64,000 bases of DNA from Saprospiraceae bacterium (lineage in GTDB: Bacteria; Bacteroidota; Bacteroidia; Chitinophagales; Saprospiraceae). Positions 29,244-39,931 of this stretch are shown here, in pieces; position 1 is the stretch's first letter; each line of letters starts with the position of its first letter. Made by a program: the position numbers and the translations under genes. Where the stretch lies: contig JADJTQ010000002.1 of NCBI GenBank assembly GCA_016711125.1, positions 744,001 to 808,000 of the forward strand, given 5' to 3'. The notes beneath the pieces are model-generated. The model was not told the DNA's origin. It worked only from the letters and a program-made list of their open reading frames with translations, and did not search any database.

Positions 29244-30449
29244 CAGGTTGGCTGTTTCGTTTTTAACTTCCAGTGGTTTTTCGACGCCAAGAGGTAGTTT
29301 AATGGCAAAGGTGGTTCCAATGTTGGCCTCTGATTTTTTAACATAAATTTTACCACCATGGTATTCTTCAATGATACGTCTGGCCAGAGATAACCCTAGA
29401 CCCCAGCCTCTTTTTTTCGTGGTGAAGCCTGGTTTAAAAACCAGTTTTTGCTTGGAAGATGGAATTCCTTTGCCCGTATCGCTAATGTCAATATACACCA
29501 TGCTAGCATCACGATGCACCTCAGCTTTAATCAGTCCTTCACCATCCATTGCATCGAGCGCATTGCGTAACAGATTTTCAATCACCCAATTAAAAAGAGG
29601 AGCATTAATGTCAACATTGATAGGATCCATTTGGCGATCAGGAAATTCGAAACGTACTTTTCTGGAAGCTCTTCGCTGCATATAAAGTCCTGTCCTGTGG
29701 AGCTCCTCCAACACGTTGCGTGATTCAAGTTTGGGGGCACTGCCAATTTTTGAGAACCGGTCTGCAATTAGGTCTAATCGTCCGACATCATTTTCCAATT
29801 CTGCCAGGATTTCCAGATTTTCCGGACTATCTTCTGACATCGCCTTTAAGTGTTCGATCCAGGCGACGATAGCACTGATGGGCGTACCAAGTTGGTGGGC
29901 AGTCTCTTTGGCCATACCAACCCAAACCCTGTTTTGCTCAGCCTGACGTGCGGAAGTGACAGTCACATAGCCGATGCCCATAAAACTTAATAGGACCAAT
30001 AAGATAAAAAAGGGAAAGTAAGTGATGTATTTATTAAGAATAGATTCCTTGTAATAGATAGTCTTTCTAAACCCAGGACCTTCAAAGATAATGCCCTGAG
30101 CTCCATCCTCTCTGATTTTTTCCAATTCAGCCAATACATCGTTGTAATTCTTGACTTGCGGAAAGTTCTTCGATTCAAAGTCACCCTGATCATCAACAAT
30201 GATTACCGGAATGGTGTTATTTTGTTCGATAATATCAGAAGGTAGGGTCAGGTCTCGGTCTTGGGTTTCGTCGGTAATGTTAGCAATTTCCTCGTAGGCC
30301 TTGGCCAGAAGCTGGACTCTATCGTGTTCTACTTTGCGCAGATTGCTGGCCAAAAAACTACTATAGGCAATCACCAGCACCACCATGATCAAAACACCAA
30401 TCACCATGGCATATAGCTTCCACGAACTTCCTCTTCGGTAAATGTCCAT
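29220..30449 (-). CDS. Orphan membrane sensor histidine kinase
   Basis: A 409-residue protein with one membrane helix at about 12-34, a roughly 105-residue periplasmic sensor region, and a second helix at about 143-165. The kinase core follows, with the phospho-accepting His185 in KETAHQLGTPISAI, the N box WVIENLLRNALDAM, and the ATP-binding D and G boxes ISDTGKGIPSSKQ and GWGLGLSLARRI. It should autophosphorylate and pass phosphate to a response regulator, but no regulator gene lies nearby. There is no PAS or HAMP domain. The signal sensed is unknown. Confidence 0.9.
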   Translation of the reverse strand: MDIYRRGSSWKLYAMVIGVLIMVVLVIAYSSFLASNLRKVEHDRVQLLAKAYEEIANITDETQDRDLTLPSDIIEQNNTIPVIIVDDQGDFESKNFPQVKNYNDVLAELEKIREDGAQGIIFEGPGFRKTIYYKESILNKYITYFPFFILLVLLSFMGIGYVTVTSARQAEQNRVWVGMAKETAHQLGTPISAIVAWIEHLKAMSEDSPENLEILAELENDVGRLDLIADRFSKIGSAPKLESRNVLEELHRTGLYMQRRASRKVRFEFPDRQMDPINVDINAPLFNWVIENLLRNALDAMDGEGLIKAEVHRDASMVYIDISDTGKGIPSSKQKLVFKPGFTTKKRGWGLGLSLARRIIEEYHGGKIYVKKSEANIGTTFAIKLPLGVEKPLEVKNETANLLETKSEG

Positions 30450-30545
30450 ATAGCAGTAGAAAACAGCTTTTGACTAAAACGAAGATACGGGATTCACTGG
30501 TATCCTTGATTCTTCACTAATCAAGTTCAAAATCAAGTTACTGAC

Positions 30546-30553
30546 TATCTTTG
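30546..30553 (+). promoter_or_regulatory. Candidate -7 box abutting the rlmN start
   Basis: TATCTTTG (TAnnTTTG) ends 4 bases before the rlmN ATG at 30558. If used, transcription would begin at or within a few bases of the start codon, giving a leaderless message. Confidence 0.35.
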
Positions 30554-30557
30554 CCGG

Positions 30558-31613
30558 ATGGATCAAGCAGCAGGTAAGATCGATATACGTGGCCTTGACG
30601 AAGTCGAACTTGAAGGCATTCTCACCGGGCAACTAAGCCAGCCAAGATTCCGGACCGGACAAATTTGGAAATGGATCTGGCAAAAAGGCGCTACTACTTT
30701 CGAAGAAATGACCGATTTGTCGAAAGAATTGAGAAACCAATTACCGATGATTTTTGCAATAAATGCTATTCAACTGGATAAAATGCAAACCAGTCTTGAC
30801 GGTACGATCAAAAGTCGCTTCCGTCTTTTTGACGGACATTTGATTGAATCGGTGTTGATACCGGTGCCGGTTGAAAAAAGGTACACAGTATGTGTGAGTT
30901 CGCAAGTGGGTTGTAGCCTGACCTGCAGGTTTTGTGCAACTGGGCAGATGAAGCGGGTGCGAAATCTTGAAGCGCCCGAAATCTTCGATCAAGTATTTCA
31001 AGTCAACCAACAATGTCTGGAGGCTTTCGGCCATCCATTGACCAATATTGTCTATATGGGTATGGGCGAGCCTCTATTGGCCTACAAGCCAGTGATCAGT
31101 TCTGTTGCGAGAATTACCGCTCCAGATGGATTGAATATGTCACCCCGACGTATTACGGTCAGTACGGCCGGCATTGAAAAGATGATTAAAAAACTGGCTG
31201 ATGATCAGGTGAAATTTAATCTCGCGCTCTCTCTTCATGCTGCCGATGACGAAAAGCGCAACCAACTGATGCCCATCAATGAGCAGAATAGTCTTGCAGC
31301 ATTGCAAGAAGCACTCATTTATTTTTATGCCCAAACTCATAACAGGATTACCCTGGAATACATCGCGTTTAATGAATTTAACGATTTTATGGTCGATGCC
31401 TACAATCTGGCAAGATTTTGTAGGGCATTCCCTGTAATGGTTAATATTATTGAATATAATCCGATTGATGGCTTTGATTTAATAAAGTCTACTCCATCTC
31501 GCATTGATGCATTTGCCAGTCGTCTGTCGGCACAGGGAGTGTCAGTTACGGTAAGACGCAGCCGGGGCAAAGATATAGATGCAGCTTGCGGTCAGCTGGC
31601 CAATAAGGGCTAA
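30558..31613 (+). CDS. rlmN: Dual-specificity 23S rRNA/tRNA adenine-C2 methyltransferase RlmN
   Basis: A radical-SAM enzyme that methylates A2503 of 23S rRNA and A37 of some tRNAs. The 351-residue product has the CxxxCxxC cluster motif at 119-126 (C119, C123, C126 in VGCSLTCRFC). C112 is in the position of the essential upstream cysteine, and C344 near the end (DAACGQL) matches the methylated catalytic cysteine. GMGEPLLAY and LALSLHAADD are further family motifs. It is divergent from the histidine kinase. Confidence 0.95.
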   Translation: MDQAAGKIDIRGLDEVELEGILTGQLSQPRFRTGQIWKWIWQKGATTFEEMTDLSKELRNQLPMIFAINAIQLDKMQTSLDGTIKSRFRLFDGHLIESVLIPVPVEKRYTVCVSSQVGCSLTCRFCATGQMKRVRNLEAPEIFDQVFQVNQQCLEAFGHPLTNIVYMGMGEPLLAYKPVISSVARITAPDGLNMSPRRITVSTAGIEKMIKKLADDQVKFNLALSLHAADDEKRNQLMPINEQNSLAALQEALIYFYAQTHNRITLEYIAFNEFNDFMVDAYNLARFCRAFPVMVNIIEYNPIDGFDLIKSTPSRIDAFASRLSAQGVSVTVRRSRGKDIDAACGQLANKG

Positions 31614-31678
31614 TCAATCGGGCAATAGAGCTAACCATTTTCCGTTTAGTATGAGACTTCAGGGATCGTGAAAAACAC

Positions 31679-32518
31679 ATGAATAAACTAGTTCGTTTTT
31701 ATTTTAAGGTATTGGTACTGAGCTTGCTGTGTACAAATCTTTTTGGTCAGCAAGGTTTTGAATTGGGTGGCTGGATAGGTGGGGCATTCTACTTCGGAGA
31801 TCTCAACACTCAGTTTGATGTTACGCATCCGGGCCCGGCATTTGGAGGCATCGCACGATACAACTTCAACAACCGACTTTGTGCCAGACTTGGAATAAAC
31901 TATGGCTTTCTCAGAGCAGATGATGCCAATTCAGACAATGCTTTTGAGCAGCGGCGCAACATTAATTTCCGGACGCATCTTGGTGATGTAAGTGGTCACT
32001 TTGAGTTCAATTTTTTTCCATATATACACGGTAGCAGGGATTACTTTTATACCCCCTATCTTTTTGCAGGAGCCTCTTTATTTACCTACAATCCCTATGC
32101 GGTATATCATGGAGAAAAAACACCTCCACTTCGCGAATTGGGAACCGAAGGCCAATTTATTGGTGAGGAGTATCCATCTTTACAGCGTGCGCTCAATTAT
32201 GGTGGGGGGCTGAAATTTGATATTACCGATGAATGGAGTATCAACGTGGAAGTCAGTTTCCGGAAGGTATTTACCGACTATCTGGATGATGTAAGCACGG
32301 TATATCCTGATAAAGGTGAGCTAAAAGGAAATCGGCCTGGGGTAGGGGACATTGCCGTCTTGGCATCAGATCCATCCTTGCAAGACAGTGAGGGTAATCT
32401 CTGTGGTATGGAAGGTCGTCAGCGTGGTGATGGAGCTAAGAAAGACTCTTATAATTTCTTATCGATCGGCCTTGTTTATTATTTTGGCAATTTGAAATGC
32501 CCGGAAATCTCAAGATAA
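31679..32518 (+). CDS. DUF6089-type outer-membrane protein
   Basis: A 279-residue protein with a signal peptide (LVLSLLCTNLFGQ). FELGGWIGGAFYFGDLN opens the mature barrel, followed by NFFPY and TPYLFAGASLF, which are typical of the Bacteroidota DUF6089 family often found near envelope biogenesis genes. A loop insertion with Gly, Asp and Arg precedes the last strand (FLSIGLVYYFG). It is expected in the outer membrane; function unknown. The yjbQ gene follows after 39 bases and may be co-transcribed. Confidence 0.78.
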   Translation: MNKLVRFYFKVLVLSLLCTNLFGQQGFELGGWIGGAFYFGDLNTQFDVTHPGPAFGGIARYNFNNRLCARLGINYGFLRADDANSDNAFEQRRNINFRTHLGDVSGHFEFNFFPYIHGSRDYFYTPYLFAGASLFTYNPYAVYHGEKTPPLRELGTEGQFIGEEYPSLQRALNYGGGLKFDITDEWSINVEVSFRKVFTDYLDDVSTVYPDKGELKGNRPGVGDIAVLASDPSLQDSEGNLCGMEGRQRGDGAKKDSYNFLSIGLVYYFGNLKCPEISR

Positions 32519-32557
32519 GCACCTTTGTCTTTTCTAAATTTTTTACGATAAATCCTT

Positions 32558-32966
32558 GTGGTTAAACACGTTCAATTTTCATTGCCCGCCTTTCCAAGAG
32601 GCTATCATCTGGTCACCGATTTAGTGATTCGTGAAATCAAGTCAATGCCACAGGACGGTCTTTTTCATCTTTTATCAAACATACATCGGCTTCGATTTGC
32701 ATCAATGAAAATGCCGATCATACCGTTCGGACCGATTTTGAAAAAGATCTTCAACATGATTGTGCCAGAAAATCTCCTTTTTGGATCATGATTTCGAAGG
32801 CCCGGATGACATGCCCGCACATATCAAGGCAGCGATGATCGGAACGTCCCTCAGTATTCCGATAGTAGAAGGCCGGCTTGATTTGGGTACCTGGCAGGGA
32901 ATTTATCTTTGCGAATTCAGAAACCGGGGCGGGGCAAGAAAATTTACTGCTTCCATTTATTCCTGA
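32558..32966 (+). CDS. yjbQ: YjbQ/UPF0047 family protein, two frameshifts
   Basis: YjbQ proteins are small trimeric enzymes with weak thiamin-phosphate-synthase activity. A GTG at 32558 starts VKHVQFSLPAFPRGYHLVTD. Adding one T to the run at 32670-32673 restores HTSASICINENADHTVRTDFE. A second missing base near 32778-32784 restores DHDFEGPDDMPAHIKAAM, followed by GTWQGIYLCEFRNRGG. The repaired product is about 136 residues, the family's length, and keeps the conserved His and Asp residues. The uninterrupted pieces alone are too short to work, so either the sequence has two errors or the gene is recently broken. Confidence 0.8.
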
Positions 32967-33231
32967 ACAACCGAGTGTTAGCTAAGCTAGTTCAGTTGAA
33001 AAAAGATAGAAAGATTTTAGGGACACTCCCGAGATTATTATAAAGAATTGTTATTTAAGATAATTGACTGATTTCTTTACTTACGACAGGTCTTATTTAA
33101 GATTTTGGTCATAAAACTTAATTAAGGTGTCAGTTTCATTAAAGAATTGCTACTCCTTGTCCACATCCTAAAAGTTAAGATCTTATTTTTGTAGCTATTT
33201 TTAACACCGTAAAACCGATCTCCTGACACCG

Positions 33232-34107
33232 ATGGCCGCCATTGTTTATTATCTGACTTTGCCTCTGATTTACCTGATCGCCTGGTTACCTTTCCGGCTT
33301 CTTTATATGCTTTCCGACTTTTTATATTTCATTTTATACAGGCTTCTGCGTTATCGGACTGAGGTAGTCTATAACAATCTGAAAAATTCGTTTCCCGAAA
33401 AGAGCGACGTGGAGATTCAACATATTCAGGACCAGTTTTACCGGTATTTCTGTGATCTTATCGTCGAATCTATCAAAACATTAACCATCACTCCTTCGAC
33501 CGTACGCAAAAGGGTGTTGTTTGGAGACGTGTCTCCCTTTGAACGGTTTTATCATCAAAAGCAAAGTGTCATTATTGTGATGGGCCATTTGGGCAACTGG
33601 GAAATAGCCGGAGCTGGATTTAGTGAATTGCCTTTCCATCGACTTTATGTGATCTACCATCCCATGAAAAACCAATATTTTGATCAGCTCATTTACTATA
33701 TGCGCACCCGGCTCGGCAACCGGTTATATCCGATGAAAAAGACCTTCAAAGGAATGGTCTCCAATAGAAATGAGATCACAGCAACTGCCTTCATTGCTGA
33801 CCAGACCCCATCTCCTCATTATGCTTTTTGGACTACTTTTCTCAATCAGGATACCCCGGTTTTTACCGGTACCGCCAAAATTTCCAAAAAATTGAACTAT
33901 CCGATTATCTATGTCTCCGTCAGCCGGCCCAAACGTGGTTATTATGTACTAAGTAGCGAATTGCTCTGCGAAAATCCTGAACTCCTTAGCGAGGATGAAA
34001 TCTCTGAACTACATACCCGGAGATTGGAGCAGGACATCCGTACCCGACCTGAAATATGGCTCTGGACACACAGGCGCTGGAAACATAAGAGACCGGATCA
34101 AGAATAA
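33232..34107 (+). CDS. LpxL/HtrB-like lysophospholipid (lipid A) acyltransferase
   Basis: A 291-residue protein that adds an acyl chain to a lipid A precursor or related lipid at the inner membrane. It has an N-terminal hydrophobic helix (YYLTLPLIYLIAWLPF). The catalytic motif is His119 to Glu124 in MGHLGNWE. FIADQTP and the C-terminal WLWTHRRWKH are typical of the family. A 265-base gap precedes it without a recognisable gene. A desaturase gene follows 159 bases later in the same direction. Confidence 0.9.
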   Translation: MAAIVYYLTLPLIYLIAWLPFRLLYMLSDFLYFILYRLLRYRTEVVYNNLKNSFPEKSDVEIQHIQDQFYRYFCDLIVESIKTLTITPSTVRKRVLFGDVSPFERFYHQKQSVIIVMGHLGNWEIAGAGFSELPFHRLYVIYHPMKNQYFDQLIYYMRTRLGNRLYPMKKTFKGMVSNRNEITATAFIADQTPSPHYAFWTTFLNQDTPVFTGTAKISKKLNYPIIYVSVSRPKRGYYVLSSELLCENPELLSEDEISELHTRRLEQDIRTRPEIWLWTHRRWKHKRPDQE

Positions 34108-34266
34108 AGGGGGCTACGTCCTAATAGAAAATCCACCTCCTGATTTTTATTATACGGTATTGTCAAAGATACCAGGAGTGTTGGCGCCCTCATTATGATA
34201 GAGATCCTTACCCGCAGAGAAGAGCCTGATAGATGAAAACCCAGAATATTACGTACTTTTACGGCC

Positions 34267-35250
34267 ATGTTGGAAGGGAAAGATTTGATCTTGGCGACTA
34301 AAAAATATGCCTTCGAAGACCGGACCAGGAGCTGGTTTCATTTGTGGAGTACATTAATCCTCTTTTTAGTGGCCTATGCCGGGGCGGTCCTTAACGTGCA
34401 TCTGGTTCCACAAATTATTTGTGCGATTTTCGCGGGCCTTATATCAGCTCGTCTCTTTATTATTTATCATGATTATCTCCACAAATCGATTCTCCAACAT
34501 TCGATTGTGGCTAAAGTGATTTTTACACTATTTGGCTTATATCTTCTTACCCCAACCAGTATATGGAAGCGGTCGCACGATTACCATCACACTCATAATT
34601 CAAAGCTATATACTTCCAGCATTGGTTCATTTCCGGTGGTCACGAAGAACGAATTTTTAGCAGCTAGTAGAGTAGATCGTGGTATTTATCTTTTCGTTAG
34701 ACATCCGCTGACTATTTTGTTTGGTTATATCTTTGTTTTTCTTTGGGGAATGTGTTTACGTACACTTTTTAGAAGTGGATTTAAACATGTGGATTGCCTA
34801 CTCGCCATCCTATTTCACTTCGGCATCGGTGCAGTAATTTGGTATTTTTTTGGTGCAACGAGCTTCTTGGTAGGATTCCTACTTCCAATCCTAATCAGTC
34901 ATGCTCTGGGAGCTTACCTTTTTTATGCCCAGCATAATTTCCCGTCAGTGATTTTCAAAAATAAGGAAGAATGGAACTACACCGAGGCGGCGCTCAATTC
35001 ATCGAGTTATATGAAGTTAAACAAGTTTATGCAGTGGTGTACTGGCAATATTGGGTTCCATCATATTCATCACCTGAATGCCCGAATCCCGTTTTATAAA
35101 CTGCCTCAGGTATATTCTGAATTGCCCGAATTGCAAAATGTCGGTATCACAAGTTTGACACCCAAAGACATTTATGCTTGTGTACGACTTAAAGTCTGGG
35201 ATCCGGACCAAAATCGCATGATTGGATTGAAGGAGTTGTCGAGATCATAG
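34267..35250 (+). CDS. Membrane fatty-acid desaturase
   Basis: A 327-residue membrane di-iron enzyme. All three histidine boxes are present: HDYLH at 68-72, HDYHH at 104-108 and HHIHH at 265-269. About four membrane helices lie between them. The class introduces double bonds into fatty acyl chains or hydroxylates related lipids; the exact substrate cannot be told. A TACTTTTA stretch lies just before the start and might be a promoter element, again with a very short leader. It follows the LpxL-like gene, so membrane lipid remodelling is a plausible shared theme. Confidence 0.88.
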   Translation: MLEGKDLILATKKYAFEDRTRSWFHLWSTLILFLVAYAGAVLNVHLVPQIICAIFAGLISARLFIIYHDYLHKSILQHSIVAKVIFTLFGLYLLTPTSIWKRSHDYHHTHNSKLYTSSIGSFPVVTKNEFLAASRVDRGIYLFVRHPLTILFGYIFVFLWGMCLRTLFRSGFKHVDCLLAILFHFGIGAVIWYFFGATSFLVGFLLPILISHALGAYLFYAQHNFPSVIFKNKEEWNYTEAALNSSSYMKLNKFMQWCTGNIGFHHIHHLNARIPFYKLPQVYSELPELQNVGITSLTPKDIYACVRLKVWDPDQNRMIGLKELSRS

Positions 35251-35383
35251 ATGTCAAAAATCTGTCCGGTGTCTTCCAAATTATACATGTATTAAGTCGC
35301 AACCCAAAAATCAAGTCTCACATTTTAAGAAAGTACAAGTACCGGCTATAAATAATTAGTAACTTAAGGATAAATTCTGTGGT

Positions 35384-36697
35384 ATGAAAGTCATCTTTCC
35401 ATTATTTGTCACGTTGGTTTTCTTAACAGCATGCGTTTCAAATGAGAGAAACATTGGTCAAACTACGATCACCAAATGGAAAGACGATAAAAAAGCAGCT
35501 ATATCCATTACCTACGATGATGGCACCATCCATCAATTTACTGTTGCAAGGCCGATCATGGACAGTCTACAACTTAAAGGGACCTTTTATATCATTACGG
35601 GAAAGATTGAAGGATCAGCTCAGGGGAAGTTTATTGGTCGTCCTATAGAACAGATTTTGGCTGAAACGGCAAATATAAAAACCAACGCGGATAATTTTTT
35701 TGAAAGAGCCTCTGCGATTGGATTTACAGGCAGTGGTGATGCATTGGCTTATCATAGCAATGCTGGATCCATTTTTGAATCGGGAAAAATTGAAGAAGCT
35801 TATGCATTGATCGATGAAGGTTATGCCAAACTAAGGAGTGGTGCAATTCCAGTTTCCGAGCATAAACCGCGATATTCCCGAACCGATTCAACTACCTGGG
35901 ATGATTATCGGGCTTATGCCAAAGATGGTCATGAAATGGCCAGCCATACCGTCACTCACCCGCGACTGGCAGTTTTAGATGAACCCAATATGCTCTATGA
36001 GTTGGAGCAAAGTAAGGCCGACATGGTCAAATTTCTGGGCGATAAATATACCTTCTCAGCGGAGTGTCCTTATGGTACAGAGGATGAGAGGGTCATGGAA
36101 TATGCACACAAAATCTACCCTGCCCTAAGAAACCGAATGCCCGAACCTTGGCTTGAAGAGTTAAATAGATCCAGCAGACAACAACCAGGCACTTCTCGAA
36201 AAGAATATGTTCAATGGCAGAGAGGACCCCTCACCGACATCAGCATGGAAATCATGAAAAGCTGGGTAGACACCTGCCTGACCCACGATAACATCTGGCT
36301 AGTCCTAGTTTTTCATGGCGTTGATGGCATTGGGTGGGAACCCCGTACAGGCGATGAATTGAGAGAATACTTTTCTTATATGAAAGAGCGGGAGAATGAT
36401 TTGTGGGTAGCGACTTTTGCCGATGTCACCAAGTATCTACGTGAGCGCAAAACCAAAACCATTCAAAATCATTTTGAAGATGAACAAATAAAAATTAAGC
36501 TCATGACTGATCTCGATTATTCGATCTACGATATTCCGCTGACCTTAAAAACTTACATTCCAGCCAACTGGGATACTATCGAAATATTAAATCAATCGAA
36601 ATCGATCGAGTTTGAAATCAGAAAAGATGAATTGGGAAAGTATGCTTTATATAATATTCCATCTATGGGCACTGAAATTAATATTCACGCTAAATAA
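35384..36697 (+). CDS. Polysaccharide deacetylase (NodB-like) lipoprotein
   Basis: A 437-residue protein with a lipoprotein signal ending FLTAC (Cys17). The NodB fold motif 1 is TYDDG, with Asp45/Asp46. Motif 2 is SHTVTH, with His188 and His192. Together these supply the metal and catalytic residues of carbohydrate esterase family 4. The C-terminal 90 or so residues form a separate beta domain. Likely a surface or periplasmic enzyme that removes acetyl groups from an N- or O-acetylated glycan. It stands alone between gaps of 133 and 240 bases. Confidence 0.85.
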   Translation: MKVIFPLFVTLVFLTACVSNERNIGQTTITKWKDDKKAAISITYDDGTIHQFTVARPIMDSLQLKGTFYIITGKIEGSAQGKFIGRPIEQILAETANIKTNADNFFERASAIGFTGSGDALAYHSNAGSIFESGKIEEAYALIDEGYAKLRSGAIPVSEHKPRYSRTDSTTWDDYRAYAKDGHEMASHTVTHPRLAVLDEPNMLYELEQSKADMVKFLGDKYTFSAECPYGTEDERVMEYAHKIYPALRNRMPEPWLEELNRSSRQQPGTSRKEYVQWQRGPLTDISMEIMKSWVDTCLTHDNIWLVLVFHGVDGIGWEPRTGDELREYFSYMKERENDLWVATFADVTKYLRERKTKTIQNHFEDEQIKIKLMTDLDYSIYDIPLTLKTYIPANWDTIEILNQSKSIEFEIRKDELGKYALYNIPSMGTEINIHAK

Positions 36698-36937
36698 AAG
36701 TGGTTCTCAATCATATTAGTAGATCAACGGGTCAACTTACTATAGAATTTCTAAAATGGTATGCAATTATATACCTCTCATATCCTGTTCAAATCTGCTT
36801 TAAATGGTCAGAAAGAGTTAGAGAATTATTGAGGTTACACGTTGGATTTCCAAGGCACATAATTTGATATGAAAATCAATGATTTAAACTAATTAATTGA
36901 AAACTGAAGTGGTGATTTTTAGTATTAAGGTCTAAGA

Positions 36938-39876
36938 TCATAATATAGGTTGAACTTGCAAATACGCAATGATATCTGCAATATCCTGCGCCTTGAGACC
37001 TAAGCCGACGGGATCAGGCATTAAGCTGTTATTGAGAATCTCTTTTTCCACCACATCTTCGGTTACCACGGTGTGCAGCGTACCCTCCAAATCTTTAATG
37101 ACGGTAGTTGTTCCCTCTGATAATAGAAAACCAGAATAAACCTGATCTGTTTTGGATCGGATCATCACCGGTTCGTATCCGAAGGTCACTGCCGCACTGG
37201 GATTTAAAATGGCGTCAGCTAGTGCGGTTTTATCAAATTTTCGCCGGATGTTTTTCAGATCAGGACCTATTTCACGGCCCCTATCTCCCATTTTATGACA
37301 AGAGATACAATGCAATGTGAAAAGATCTGCACCGTTGTCAGGGTAGCCTTTCAATTGTACAATTTCAGTAAGTGAGAGATGGGCACCATCACTTCGACGA
37401 AAAAATTCACCGGCTAGAATTCTGGTTTTTTGATCCGGATGATTGAAGAGCAAGTTGGCGATAGAACTGTTTGAATAAATTTCTTGTGGCAATTTTGAGG
37501 AAGCCGCCAAATTGAGCAATCTTTCTCCACCTAATGGGTGCCTGGCCAACTCTTCAGCTGCAAATATTTTTTCAGACAGAATACTGGCGTTCGAAAGAAG
37601 CTTTTCTTCTGCTTTTATTATTCCCGTTGGAATTTCTTGTTCCTCTTCTCTCTTAGTCCAATCGATGGCATCATACCACAGGTTGGTTTTTCGAAAATTG
37701 ATCCACCACTCAGCCATCTTTTGATCCGCGGGTCGTTTGCACTTTCGCTTATGTGGATCATCGTTTCGGCAGCCGGCTTGCCCGTTACAAATCCAATAGC
37801 CGTCAATGCTTGTATTTGATTTTCAAAGGTCACCTTTGGCGAAAGGGCTCTGATTCTTAAAGCATCTAATGCAGATGCCGGATGCAGGCGCCAGGTCAGC
37901 TTGACAAAAGAATCATCCCACAGAGTTGGATCTTCCGGCTGTCCTGAGAGGATCTTATCATACAAGGTCTGATTCTTGCCCTCCAAGGCCATTGCCAGGG
38001 CTTCAAGATACCATGGATCTTTACCATCAAATGAAGCATAGAGATGTGCCACGATATCCTCGCAGTCCTCAAGGGGAAAATCTCTCAGTGATAGCATCAC
38101 TGCTCTTCGCACAGCGGGGGCAGGGTCATCCAGGACTTTACGTGCATAAGATAGATGAGATCGTGGTGACTGTTGCACCAATGCCCTATAGGCAGCCACC
38201 CTCAGACGTGGATCAGGATCTTTCTCTAAAACCTGCGCAACCAACTTTTGACCTTTTTCTCCTAATTGTACCAGGAGCCAGACTGCCCGGGCACGGTGGA
38301 ACGGATTGTCAGCTTGCAACAATTTTGAAACAGGCCCAATGCTTTGGTCGCCCTGGGCTAACAGTTGTCTAAATCCCAAATCCCGGACATTGATTGCCGG
38401 GTTACATAAGGCTTCGATCTGGCCTTCAATGGAATTTAAATCGATCCTCGGAGTTACCAGTTTTTTCCCAACAGGCGCGATGCGAAAAATTCGGCCATAG
38501 GCCTCAGAATCGTGCATTTGATGACCACCTACTACCGGATCGTACCAGTCAGCTATGTAGAACGAACCATCGGTTCCGACCGTAATATCACTTGGTCGGA
38601 ACCATTTTCGTAGATCTTCGGGCATTTCATTCCATTTATATCCTTCGGTAGATTCTGGCAGTGATGCAATCAGATCTTTTTTATTTAATTCAAAACCGGC
38701 CCCACTCATTTTAGGCTGGTAGGCAAAAATGGCATTTCTTCCTGCATCAACATTCAGAAACATTCCCCGGTATTGCTCTCCAAAAGCATCTCCTTCATAC
38801 ACCAGTACTCCGGTGGGCGATCCGGCACCGGTATTATCTCCGGCCGGCAATACGCCCGGATCATCCTGATGCCAGTGCGCTGTGAAAACCGATTGGCCTG
38901 GCCGGCGATCTCCTTGCCAATACCGGGTGCCATCACTACTAAAATATCCGGCATTACTACCAAACATTAACCAGGTTGAACGACAGGTTTCTACCTGATC
39001 ATCGTTATCGTTTTGCCACATGTCTCCGTACGAATCGATAGCCAATTCATAGGCATTTCTAAAGTTGTGGGCGAGGACCTGCAAGCCGGTACCATCCGGA
39101 TTAATGCATAAGGAAAGACCACCTACCCATATGCGATGATCGTCACTTTGCCTGCTTCCACTATTCTGTACATTATAAGGTGATCCACCTACATAAAGAC
39201 TGCCTGACCTTAATGTCCATCCCGATCGGTCAGTTACCGTATGGGGTCCTGCATTTCCAGTATTAAAATACCAGCGTCCGTCAGGACCGGTTGTCAGTGC
39301 ATGGAGACTATGATCATGGTCGTAACCTCCAAAACCAGTTAGCAGGATTTCTTTTTTATCTGGACGGTCGTCTCCGTTTATGTCTGTATAAACGATGAGG
39401 TTAGGAGCACAGGAAACCACAATTTGATTACCAATAACTGCGATTCCCAAGGGTGCGACCAAATCGGTATCCTGGACAAAAACTTTCGAATTATCGGCTA
39501 TGCCATCACCATCAGTATCCTCGAGGATCATCACCCGGTCACCACCTGCAAAGTGGGGGAATTTTTCAGGACTGTTATTAAAATCACGGTAGTTTACCGC
39601 TTCGGTAATCCAGATACGTCCCCGGTGATCTACATCCATATTGGTTGGATTGTAAAGCATCGGTGATTCAGCCCAAAGGGTTGATTTCCAACCTTCGGGC
39701 AAGTATAGCAAACTATCATGATGGAGGGTGAAATCTAACTCTGGAGAGTTACTTTGAGGTAAACGGGGATCAGTCCTCAAACACCCTGACACAAGGAACA
39801 GACAAATAGCCAGTCTAAGAAAAGATACTACCCACCTGGTATTAATGATCAATAATTTAATTCGGTGTTCCTGCAT
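36938..39876 (-). CDS. Lipoprotein dehydrogenase-type beta-propeller with HEAT repeats and cytochrome c tail (PVC-type), one frameshift
   Basis: The ATG at 39876 gives a lipoprotein signal ending LFLVSGC (Cys32). Next comes the membrane-bound-dehydrogenase propeller (MDVDHRGRIWITEAVNYR, HDHSLHALTTGPDGRWY), then HEAT-like repeats (LRVAAYRALVQQSP, APAVRRAVMLSLRDFP). The frame breaks at a T run on the plus strand (37719-37722). One restored A on the coding strand joins NDPRIK to MAEWWINFRKTNLWYD. The tail holds one heme-c site (CISCH) with the typical MGDRGREIGPDLKNI. The repaired length is about 979 residues. This architecture is common in Planctomycetes and Bacteroidota and is thought to oxidise sugars or polyols. 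The TIM-barrel gene lies 55 bases upstream on the same strand. Confidence 0.88.
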
Positions 39877-39931
39877 AATGGTTCTTTCCTTTTGAGGTGG
39901 GATCTTGGTTAATATTTGATTGGACAGTACA

